Under the pieces are notes generated by a model. The model saw nothing but the letters and a program-made list of their open reading frames with translations, was not told the DNA's origin and did not search any database. Position numbers and translations under genes: made by a program. A stretch of 64,000 nt of DNA, from positions 12,608,496 to 12,672,495 of the forward strand of contig OY855904.1 in assembly GCA_963693305.1 (NCBI GenBank). Direction: 5' to 3'. The stretch is from Meandrina meandrites (taxonomy: Eukaryota; Cnidaria; Anthozoa; Scleractinia; Meandrinidae). Shown here piece after piece: positions 27,701 to 39,700 of the stretch (position 1 is its first letter; the number at the start of each line of letters is the position of its first letter).

Positions 27701-30700
27701 GAACTATCCGCGCAAAATGTGGTATGTCTAATAGAACCATTAATTGCGTTGGCGCAATATGTGGTATGAAAAGTTAAGGTTATAGCCTTAACCTTTTTTA
27801 CCACATATTGCGTCAACGCAATATATGACTCTATTAGACATACCACATTTTGCGTTCAAGTTAAGAAAAGGCTTACTATTTCTTTTCCAGGTTTGCGTTA
27901 CTGCAAACTGTAAAAACCCAGTTTGGATGTACCGCATTTTGCAAATCTGCAAACGTTCATCGTTTTCGACTAAATAGCCTGTCCATAATGATATTCAATT
28001 TCAAGGCCATTCTTGTCATCGTGGCCGCTTGTCCTTCTTAGCCGGCTGAGCCTGTGTACGAGAAACAAGTGGCTTACTGGACACACGATTTGATTGACCG
28101 GATTTGAAGAAAGTGAGTTTAAAGTCTAGCGGATCGAAACAACGAGTGCGGTTCTGGTGACAAGAATAATTTAGGCCACAGAAAATGGAAACAAATTTGG
28201 CTCCAGACATTGTTAAAGACATCTAATCACAGTAACGTTGTAATACCCCAAACGAAAAAAGCTAGAAGCAAAGCGTATAAAAGAAACAACAACAGTAAGG
28301 AGTAATTGGGCAGGTGATCTACATTCCTCGTTTTGATTGAAATGAGCTAGATAAATCATTATTGTGCATCAAACCTCAAGGTATGCTAATTATTTCTTTT
28401 AAATGCACAATTAATTTGCAGCAAGAACAGTCGTTGATGCTGCGACGTAAATTATATAACAAATTCCATTTTGGCTCGTTCCTTTTCGATTGTTATTGCA
28501 ATAAGGTGTAAGCTCCATGCATTCCATGCAGGATACAGTAAGCACATTTCTTTGCAACACATGCGTATAGCCATCACAATTGCAAGTTGGAATTTTCGTT
28601 CTCTAGCTAAAAAACAATATAGTATGACAACGGGCAAATGCCACGGCTATACAATTATGTTGCAAATAAATACACCCAGAAATGTAACCCGCGATAAAGA
28701 ACATGTTAAGGTAATAGCCGGAATGGAAATCCAAGTATTCCGGAATAGGAAGAGCAGCCAAACGAACGCTAACTTGCATTATTCCAATTATTCTTATTCC
28801 GGATTCATCCCAAACGAATGCGCCCTTAGACAACCTCTTTAGACGACAACTGGAAAAGTTGTTTCTTTTAAGTCTATTAGAAATGTTTACTTTTAGGAAA
28901 ATAAGATATCGATATCGATATCGTGATATCGTGCATTTTCCTTTTTTTGAATAAAATATATTTTGATCCATGGGTGAGGAGAGTTTTTAAAAAAATTTAA
29001 TAAAAAATGACAATGCAATAAAGTTAAAATTCAAATACATAAAAAACAGATTCAATTACTATTTATATTGCGAGTTACAAAGCACAAGCACATAATCTTA
29101 TGTTAAACGCAAGGCTTAAAGGGGCAGTATCTAAGTTTTTGTGTAAGTTATGCTCGATTTTTAAAGGTGCACTCAATGATAAAAAAGATAATCTTGAAAC
29201 GGACCTCAACAAAAAACCTAAAGGTATGAATTCACTCTCTCTAAGATGTGAACAAAGCAAATCGTTATTTTTTGTGCATTTTCCTTCAAGTAACACCCTC
29301 ATATTTGAAAACGTTGGCCCCACGTCTTCAAATTTGGACCACGTCTTCACTACCCTTCCGTAGTCACATCAGTTTTAAACGACTTCCGCGACCAGTACAG
29401 TGCATTTTAGCAAGGTTAGGTAACTATTAGTGGATTTCCAAATAAAACGAACACCTTCACTGGATTTTGAGGTAGCACTAAATCTCGGTGAGACTGCCCC
29501 TTTAACTTTCATCGGACTTAGTGAAAAAAGTATGTACATGTATGTTAGTAATCATCATTCAATTCAACTCCATGTTGTCCAAGTAAGTCCACTACATGTA
29601 ACTCTGTTGTACAGTTCTAGCATTACTGTACAAAGTTCTAATGCATAAGAGCGTTTAAGTAAAACAACAACACTAAATTTATAATGTAAACATCTTAAAA
29701 AATATATTTACAGGAGTTCTCCACCTACGAGAACTGTCCGTTCTTGGTGGCTCCGCTACAAATAAATTTCTTGACCATTTTCAGATCAGCCCTGGCTGTA
29801 TGCAAAAAGTAGCTGGCATTTTATGAGTGGAGGAAACTGCTGAAATACTGGCCAATAACACCGTTGACATGTATTGAGAAGTATGCTAACAATTTGGTAA
29901 CTCGGTGTGGTTTTATCTTGAAAGCCACATGGAATTTTGACTTCAAGATACTACTTGTCATGCATAAAACTCACGCAAACAAGAATCTATTCTTGAACTT
30001 TGCCATATTGAGCATACATGTAACTATCAATGATAAACTGCAGGCATATTACATGTAAATCAAAAAAATTGACCAGTTAATGTTAATTCCAAAATAACTC
30101 AAAACACTAATAATGAGATGTAATTCAAGCATTACCCTACAAATACCGCACTTGAAAACAACTAGGTGTACAACTATGCAAAAAACTCCAACCCAGTAAA
30201 AAAGTAACCAGTTGAGATACTGTACATATAGGACAGCAGAAAAATTTTAACTGGCCACCAACTACTTTAAACAAGGCTAACTTACTGATAGGAATTAAGA
30301 GTAATGTAATGATAACATTTATCACTTTTGTTTACTACTACTAGTGTTTAAAAGTTTGTATAGTTTACCAGGTTTAACTTCATTGTACCGAGAAGAGATG
30401 GTGCTAACATCAAACCCGTGACGTTGAAATAATAAATAAATAAATTTTTGTTGACTGTAAATGGACGTATTTCGTCCTTTGGATGATTTGAAGTTCCTCA
30501 TTAGCACAGTCCACTCTCTTAATGGTGGACAATGTTGGCCTCCAAGCTCCCAGATCTCCTTCACTTGCTCTAGACTTTCAACATTTCTTGGAATTGTCAG
30601 TGAATTTAGCCAGTCTATACACGATTGACCAGGAAGACCATACTTGGCATGAATACGAAGAGTAGCAGGATCTACTACCAAAGAAGAGCTTGCTGGTGGC

Positions 30701-33700
30701 ACTTGCTGATCACAAACAGATGAAACTGAAGATGAAGATAGCTGAAGAGCTGGAACAGGAGAATTTTGATGAAATGTCTGTAAGACAGTGGGTGTAGTGG
30801 ATGAAACAACTGGGCGGAACGTAGATGGAGTTGAAGAACTTTGGACACATGTTATGCGTGACAGTGAAGATGAAGGCTGGCTATATGCCGGATGTGGCAG
30901 GCTTAAAGATGATGACACTTGCTGGAATGATGATGGTGTGACTTCCATTGGCAAGGATGAAATTAAGGGTGCTTGAGGAACCAATGCTGCAGGTTGTCCA
31001 GATAACGTGGAAGGTAGAAGTGGAGTTGATGAAGACAGCTGGGCATGAAAAAATGGAGATGCTGTACAACCCAAAGCAGAAAAAACTGGAGGAGATGATA
31101 GAGAATGCTGACCAAATGGCAGGGTATCTGAAGTGGAAGGTTGACGATTTACAACTGAGCTGGAAGACAGCTGATTAAATGATGGAAAGGGATGGAGATC
31201 CTGTTGCACCGATGGTAGAATAACATTTGGCGAAAATGACACAGAAGTTGTAGCTGGTGGGTTAGGACTGGATAAAGTTGACCTACATGAAGGTAATGTG
31301 GTTACAGACGATGTCAAGTTAAATGATGTTGACATAGATGATGTCAAATTAGATGAAGCCAATGTAGATGATGTTGATGCAGATGAAGCTAATGTACATG
31401 ATGTTGACACAGATGAAGCCAATGTAGATGATGTTGATGCAGATGAAGCCAATGTAGATGATGTTGATGCAGATGAAGCCAATGTAGATGATGTTGACAC
31501 AGATGAAGCCAATGTAGATGATGTTGATGCAGATGAAGTCAATGTAGATGTTGATACAGATGAAGCCAATGTACTAGATGTTGACGAGGCTGACATTGAT
31601 GTAGATGTTGACAATGTGGATGAAGTGAATGTGGATAGTGATGCTGTACATGTAGGCTGCCCTGGATTGCTGCCCTCCATCATTGAAATAAAAACAGATG
31701 ACCAATAGGAAATTTGACGGGCAGCATTCAATGCTGAACTGCAGGCTGTTCCATCAGGGGTCTCGGGGGAGGCCTGAAAAGCTTGCAACTGAGAGGACAC
31801 TTCCCTCAAAGAGGTAATAAACGGCAATGGGCGAAGTGATGTTGGCCCCTCACTTCTGTTATTAGTGATGGCGGTTGCCCCAACAACTGCTTCATAATCT
31901 CTCACAATTATAGGAGCTGAACGGTGGCCATCACTGTCAAGAATTTCTACGATTTTACTTGACTCCCTTAGTTTTGTTAAAAACTCCATGAATTCACTGT
32001 CCTGTGCACAAGATAACAAAAAACTACATCAGAAATAATCACATCAGATATAAAATATCCTCGAATAATCAATGCAGTACACTGTACATTGTATGTGTCC
32101 AAACACAAGCTACCATAAATAAATTTAATGTAAGTCAAAATCAAGTCAAAGGTAGATGAAAAGGTCGATGAATGCAATTATTGCATGCATTTCAGAGGTT
32201 CAGTTTAACAGTGAAGTGAGTGGAATGAAGTATTTTTGTATACTGGTTAACTGTAAAAACATGCAATACTTAAAAATGAATATGTTTTTAAATGGGTGGA
32301 CTATAAAAACATGGCATGTTGAAACATTAAATGTTGAACTACTGAAAGCAGTAAATACTAGTAAAATTTAACTTGGCACATATTACATGCAAAGTCATAA
32401 TATTTTTATGACTATATTTAATGAAAAAAGTACCTCATCATTTAGATCACTCTCTGAATCGGAAGCATCTTCATATTCAGACGCTGATGAATTCTACAAA
32501 GTAGGCAGGACAAAAAGATAACAATAAATGTATTGCTACATAACTTTTCACTCAGTTACTTTGTATGTACAATTGAACAGTGAAGCCTACACACTGAATT
32601 AAACACACCCTTGTTGCAGGCACAAGTGTAGTAACTAGTCACAATGGTAAAAAAGTATCAAGTGTGCATGTAATAGCATTCAGTCAAAATTAATTTGTCA
32701 AAGAAAATACTTGATCAGCATTCAACAATCTAATTACGAAGTTTAACAAGTCTATATACCAGATGACAGTCATTTCAAATTTAAATTCAACTTCAGCAGT
32801 GCAAACAGTAGTGCAACCATACTAACTTCGGTATCATGAAAGCAATTCTTGGCCAGTATAGGGCAAAATTTGGTCATGTCATTTTTGCACAAATGCCCGA
32901 CATTTCAATGGTAATATGACTTACAAACTTAATACACAAACAAGGATAAAGCCATTGCCCACTTATAACAATAAAAGTACATAACAATGTACCTCCACTT
33001 CTTCCTCCTCCTCTACTTCTTCTTCTTCATCTTGTTCTTCAGACATTCCCTCTTCAGGCAACAACTATGATATAAAAGAAAACAGTTCCATGTGGAAAAT
33101 GAGGAAAAGCATGATATGTAAACAACTGCAAATTTACCAAGGACAATTCAATGCGTGCGATTTTGTTAAAACGTTAAGTTCGATAATGCGCAGGAAAATA
33201 ATTAGAAACCATTATTTACGTTTATTTCAGTCAGAATTCTACTAAAACAATTAGATTATTCGCTCTCAATTTCTATGAGGTGATAGTTGATTCGGCCTGC
33301 GGCCTCATCAACTATCACCTCATAGAAATCTCGAGCTCATAATCTAATTGTTAAATATACCCTATGATATAATGCTACCTAGAAATCTTCAGAATAAATG
33401 GTTCAGTAGTTGGCATTTAACCACACTTTTATTTCTGTACAAACAATAAATTGAAAAAATGTCAAAGAGTTACTGAGAAATTGCAGTTCTCTTGCAAGTA
33501 CAAGCAAGCCAACACTCATACAATTAATATTTCCACTGCTGAATAAACCAAAGGCCACACTATTGAGCAGTTGACAATTTTATTTGACCATCTGATTTCC
33601 TTGCTCCTAACAATTATTTCTCTTTGTAATAAAAGATTACTTGGCCAAACACCTCATGTGACACAGCCGGAACAAGGGAACCCAATTTTCAAACTTTGTG

Positions 33701-36700
33701 ATTTACATGTATGTTTGCTTGTTGAGTTTTCATCCCAAGTAAATTATTGAAATGAATATAGTTAAACAAAAAATTATCAGACATTGCCCTACAGTATCAT
33801 TTCAAATACAAATCTTTAAAATTTTTTACAAGTTAATTTATTTAATAGACCACACTAAAGTTCTAGGGGTTTAACAGCACAATAAACAGGGAATGTCAAG
33901 AGAGCACAAGAAAAACTTGTAAATCAGCCCCTGACTTGTTCATTTTACCACTTGAAGAAAACAAGGAAATCACTATTTGGAAACAGCATTTCATTTATTG
34001 ATGGGGCAGGCTGAATGTTTATTGTTTTGCGATCAATCAGACACTAGAAGAAACTGCAAGATGTACTGTAGCCATGACAAACCGCAAGAGCAACAAGCTG
34101 AAAGGTTTGGATCAGTCACAAAACAATGAGTTTGCTTTTCCTTCTTTGATAAATCCTCAATTTTATTGCCATCAAATACTGATATTTGTTGTTCTTTTCC
34201 TATTTCAGTACTTATGCATACAGGTATATGTAAGTACAGAATAATCGTGAACGATATTTTGCTGAAAAGACATGTTGAATCGAGCAGACAAGATCAGACA
34301 CAGTTAGGCAACGCATCTGCAAGCAGAAGAATTATTTTCTCACATGTAATTGTTTTTAAAAAACAGCGGATAATTTCAAGGGTTGGCAATTTTTCCCATT
34401 TGACCGAAAAAGCTAACTCAATAAACTTTTTATTCAGTTTTCCCTTACCTTTATCACAGCAAACTTCTTCAGTGCAGCTTGTCCATTAGCCAAAAACTTT
34501 TATACATGTACATTTGACATGAAACAACAAGTTGGCTTCTTTATTTCCACATATTATTCGTTTTTGATTTGCTTATTGCTCATTTGTAAACAAAGGATAA
34601 CTCACTGTGAATGATATTTTCATTATTTTTTTAAGCCAGCACATATACATGTATTATAAACTGCAAGCAACGAATGGTAAACAAACACAAAACGGATCGA
34701 AATGCACCAATCACAGCCCACAAGCTAGCATGACCTTGCGGCTCATTTCCGTGGAAGCTGATCTGAATTGGTTGTGATTTGCTCATTTGAACAGCTGGTC
34801 AAAAGACAGCCATGTTTCCCCCTTGCACTATTTCCACAATAATTTCTTTGAAATCAAGCAATGGCTAGCAGCGATGGGAATAGAATTAGTATTTGAAGAT
34901 CAAGGTTGTTCTAGGATTTATCGTGGAAGAAAAAGCACACTTGTTGTTTTGTGACTAATCCAAAGCGTTAAGCTTTTAATCTTGCAGTTTGTTGCAGCTA
35001 CATCTTGCGGTTTCTCATTGCATCTGATTGGTCGCAAAACAATAAACAGTCCAGAAATAACTTCAAGTGTTCACGGCTTTGTAAGTTGCGCAGCAAACTT
35101 CCTCCGCAAATTTTGGTTCAGTTGAAAATGCGACGATTTGTCAAGACAAACTCAATGTTTTAAACATGAAGAACGCCAAAATAAGTTTGCAATTCATCAT
35201 AGTTCGAAAATGGTAGTAGGGAACGTTTAATGTCAACATTGGTCAACATTCATAGAGGACATTCATATAAGACATCCAACATTCATATACAAACTATGTT
35301 GGATGTGGTGTCTAGAAGTATGTTAGCTCAGTCTATGTAAAGACAAATAACTTAAAAAAGGCTATTGTGTCACTGTTTAAGGTTATGTTTTGAACTTTAC
35401 CACGCTAACAGACAGTGCTTTTTGACACGTGGGAACGTGAAGTTACGTGACCTAAAAATTATTTCGGTGCTACAAGTAAAGCGGGACTTGACAACATCAT
35501 CTCTCTCTCGGTGATTCCGTTACTGTCAAAGGTATTTTAAAACTTTTAAAATGATATGAAATAACCCTGGTTCTTTCGGAAAACATGCCAATGCCTGAGT
35601 TGTTACCGCGCAGATCGATCAAAGATCAAAGCAGATCAAAGTGAGAAATGATCAGCAACGATAAGATTGTGAGCAATAATTCAGAGCAACAGTAGGGGAA
35701 ACAGTTTACTTACGTTAGGATGATTGACTGAAGTATTGCTAGTGGATGCGACGGCCTCCAGTGAGTTCGAAGCAGTTGAAAAGACCGAAGAATCTTGTTC
35801 GTCAAATTGCTCACGTTCCGCCATTTTCAACACAATTGACAACAAACGTGAAAGATGCTTGGGTAACCGCGCCTTAACCCTTGTAGGAAAATGTGACGTC
35901 ACTGTAGGACTCTGCAGGAAAATGTAGGAATTCACCTCCATATATGGCGCCCGGAAAAAAATTGTAATTCTGTTACGCTTTTCACGGTACGTCCGATAAT
36001 ATAGATTATGCATGCATCAGCTGTAAACAGCCATACATCATAATACTCTTCCCGATTTAACAATGCATGTTAGAAGCTACAACAATCAATTCTGTGTGGC
36101 ACACGATATGATTGCCCTCCCAGTTGCAAAGCAAAATAAGACCTGTTGTAAAACTTGATAAGGGTGCTCTCCTGAGACCAGTCTGCAAACCGCAAAATTT
36201 CCATCTGGAATGGAAACATGTTGTTAGGCAGCTTCCGTAGTAGCTACCCGACAGACGGAATGTCCCTTAAGGTGACTTGTAATGGTTTTACATAGTCAGT
36301 CTTTGGCGTTCTCTTGCAGCAGCAACGCCAATAATGTTGAGGTTCAATTTTTTGTACAAATTTAAAATCCCTGTGACATGGACATGCCCGCCCTTGGTGT
36401 TCTATCGCAGCTATATCAGTAATGTTTAGGAAAATCTTTTGGTACAGGTTTTACCAAAGAACAAATTGAGATACATTTTTTTTAAAAGATTGCCAACATT
36501 TTTCTTTTCTCGGTTAGATAAAAATATATCCAAAACAAAAGCTTTTGCCGAGTAGTTTCTGAGTTATTTGCCTCAAAAGGTCCAACTCATTTGACGCTTT
36601 CTGGGTCTTGATTTTTGCTCCAATTCGATCAACCTCGTCACTTGAAATCCCGGGTACCCCCCTGGGGGGATCAGCTACTCTTATTTGCAAAGACGCCATC

Positions 36701-39700
36701 ACTGTTTTGTCCGTCTACGTACTTTAATTTACTCCAACAGGCAGAAGTCAGAGGAGTATCCACCACTGTGGTGGGTCTCATCTTTGGAAGTTATCCATTT
36801 ATGGCCTTCATGTTTGCTCCAATCTGTGGACTTCTGGTGAGCAATTTTATTTAATTATTCTCGTGTCTTTAATTATTAAAAGATTATCCAAAGAATGGTG
36901 CTGTCTAGAAACACTATATGCATGAATTGAGAATTATAATTTCATAACTGATAGGCCTAAGTGCCATATTAATTCGTAACTCTCCTGGACAGGGCGAGTT
37001 GTAGTTCATCCGTTTTTAAAACAATTCATGTATGCATATTTGACAGATAGCAAAGTATGGCCCTAACAGAGTTCTCCTGTCTGGCATGTTTTCTGGCGGA
37101 ACATCTTTGATCCTGTTTGGGTAAGAAAGGATATTGCCCCTCACCGTTTCTGTTTTTTTTTTCAACGTTAATATGCGACCGAAGCAGAGGGCGATGCGAA
37201 TGCGAAACTCCACCCACGCCTCCTCCTCCCCCGCCCCCCCCCCCCCCCCATCCCCGCCCACCTTCGAGCCTCGCATTTTGCCTTGGCGTGCAGTTGTCTC
37301 GTGATTCCTTTTTTACGTTCGACGGTCGTAGAAATGAAAAAAAGGGAATAGGGGGCTGTGAAAAGTCTATCACTGTCTATATGAATTAATATTTGATGTT
37401 TGCCATGTATGATGGATAATACGAACGGTTGGTCGGCTGCTCACTCGTCCACTCTTCCTCCTTTTCCTCCCTTCCTTATTTCTTCCTTCCGTCCTTCCTC
37501 CTTCCTTCTTTCCTCTTACTCTTTCCATAATTTCTTCCTGCCCTCCTTCCTTCTTCCTTTCATAAGTCCCCACTTTAGTTAGTTGAATTACTTCATTATA
37601 GGGGGGGGGGGGGGGGGGGGGGGAAGCCTTGTTTATTCGAGTCTAGTGTAATAATAACAAGTCATTTACACTTCCCTTCTTTTGCTTTCAGTTTTTGTGC
37701 CTGGATTTCTAGTACAACTGAGTTTGTCATGTTCAGCTTTCTGTTGAGGGCACTCTCCGCATTTGGAGGAGCTGCTTCTGAAACTGCAGCCATGTCAATT
37801 GTGATAGAGGAGTTCCCAGATAGAATAGCAATGGCTACAGTATGTTTGTTTATAAGGTTTAGAACGCAAACCGCAAAAACCAAACCTGAAATATCACCAG
37901 ATACTTGGCCGACGAGCATGTAGTACTAACAGCCTATTTGGCTAAAATGCCGGAAGACTTTCCTCAAGACCGAGCAGGAAAGCTTATTTCATTACTCTAC
38001 ACACTGGCAGTGACAAAGCAGTTTAACCCGGTCACTCCATGGACTTGAAAAGATAAGACACATATACAACAAACACATAAGGTGTAAACGAAATTGGAGA
38101 TATCACAAGTTATTATTCAACAAATTCGCGCGATGCCCATATATATATGGTCAGAAAGTCATTGTTATCAGTCATCAGTACATAACAGCATGCGATATAC
38201 GTAGGTTGCCAAGATCCCACTGAAATCTTGCAAAGCACTGCACAATCACATTTTTCACGCTGCAAAATCAGTTTCGTTAACAATTTGTTGAATAATAAAA
38301 CAATTATCCTGCTCAATCTTGCGGAATATCGTCTGATTTTAGCCAACTCGGCCTACGGCCTCGTCGGCTAAATATCAGGCGATTTCGCAGGATAATTGTT
38401 TAATATATATCTCGATCCAGGAGTGCATCCATGAGTGCATCATGACAAACAGGTCGAGTCTTACCTCATAAAGTTGTTCCCAGACTCTCTTTTGATCTTG
38501 CCGGGATGACAAAAGACCCTGGGAACAAGGTTAGAGAACATTGCAGTTTTAGCGCCATTTATCAATGAATGCTTTTACAAAGTTCGCGTGAATGAGTTGT
38601 GCGTGTTAGTTTATTGATCTCCCCTAAACTGACATGTAAATTTCTTTAAAAAAAATGTTATATCATTAAGAAGACACTTCGCAAATGAAATACACTTTTT
38701 TTTAATTTACTGTTTAAGGGATTCATAGAGACATCTGTTGGATTAGGATTTTCTCTTGGACCTGTCCTCGGAGGCGGTCTCTATACAGTAAGTAACAATC
38801 ACACTGGTGCTTATTCCGAACGATTGACTTGCCGTGCGATTATCATAACAGTTTATCATCGATATCGATCATTTAAAGTTTTTGTGAGTAATCAATCACT
38901 CTGTCTATCAGTCTACTGATCTTAAGCTAAAATACCTAAAATCCTAAACCATACGAAATTTTGCTCGCTTCAGGTTGCTTTAGCTCCCTAAATTAGATTT
39001 TCGTCAAAAAAGGACATTAAGAGGTAAATTGACCTGTTCCCTTAACCCTTAATATGTTAAATTTACTCCAAAAAAACACGTTTTTTTAACCGTTAAATTG
39101 ATTTTTTTGGATCTACGGTGCTAAATTTCTCTAAACTTTGCCAGAAATGCATTTTCTGACACTGCAGTAAGATTTTTGAGGAAGATTTCATGTAAAAATG
39201 TACAATATTTTATTTTGGCGCATGCGCATAAGCCAAAATTTGGACTTTTCTTATTTTTATTTTTTTTGGCCGAACAGTTCCGATTTTTTTCCTCGCTGCG
39301 TTGCTTTTCGTTTTTCTCTGCTTTCTTATTCTCTCTACCTTCTACACCGTACATCCTTTCTTTTGACCTGAAAAGTTTCGATCTTAAGCAATGAAAAGTT
39401 GTGGAAAGGAGACCATGATCAAGTAGAGGTATATTGGCGCGTTTTACCACCAATTTTGCACCAAAAACTGATCACGTTTTTTCTGATTAGCTCTGTCAGA
39501 TTGCAGTCAATCGTCAAAATGGACAGTCCTGTGGAAAGATCTATTCAACCGGTATTAGTTGCATATCCCAAGAATCTGCTGACGTGCAAATTCGTGACGT
39601 CACAAGTGGTTGGATGGACATTCCTCCAAATCCCGGAATAATCCGGACTTAGCATATTAAGGGTTAAAAGAACTGGCAGGAATTTTACTTTCAAAATGAC

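Noticed and set aside
31298..31708. 136-codon plus frame of DDVDADEANV repeats
   Set aside because: Antisense of the coding minisatellite in the Ser/Thr-rich gene, which has a spliced, domain-bearing reading on the minus strand.
37016..37389. Overlapping glycine- and proline-rich frames on both strands
   Set aside because: Low-complexity translation of the C run and flanks in a transporter intron.
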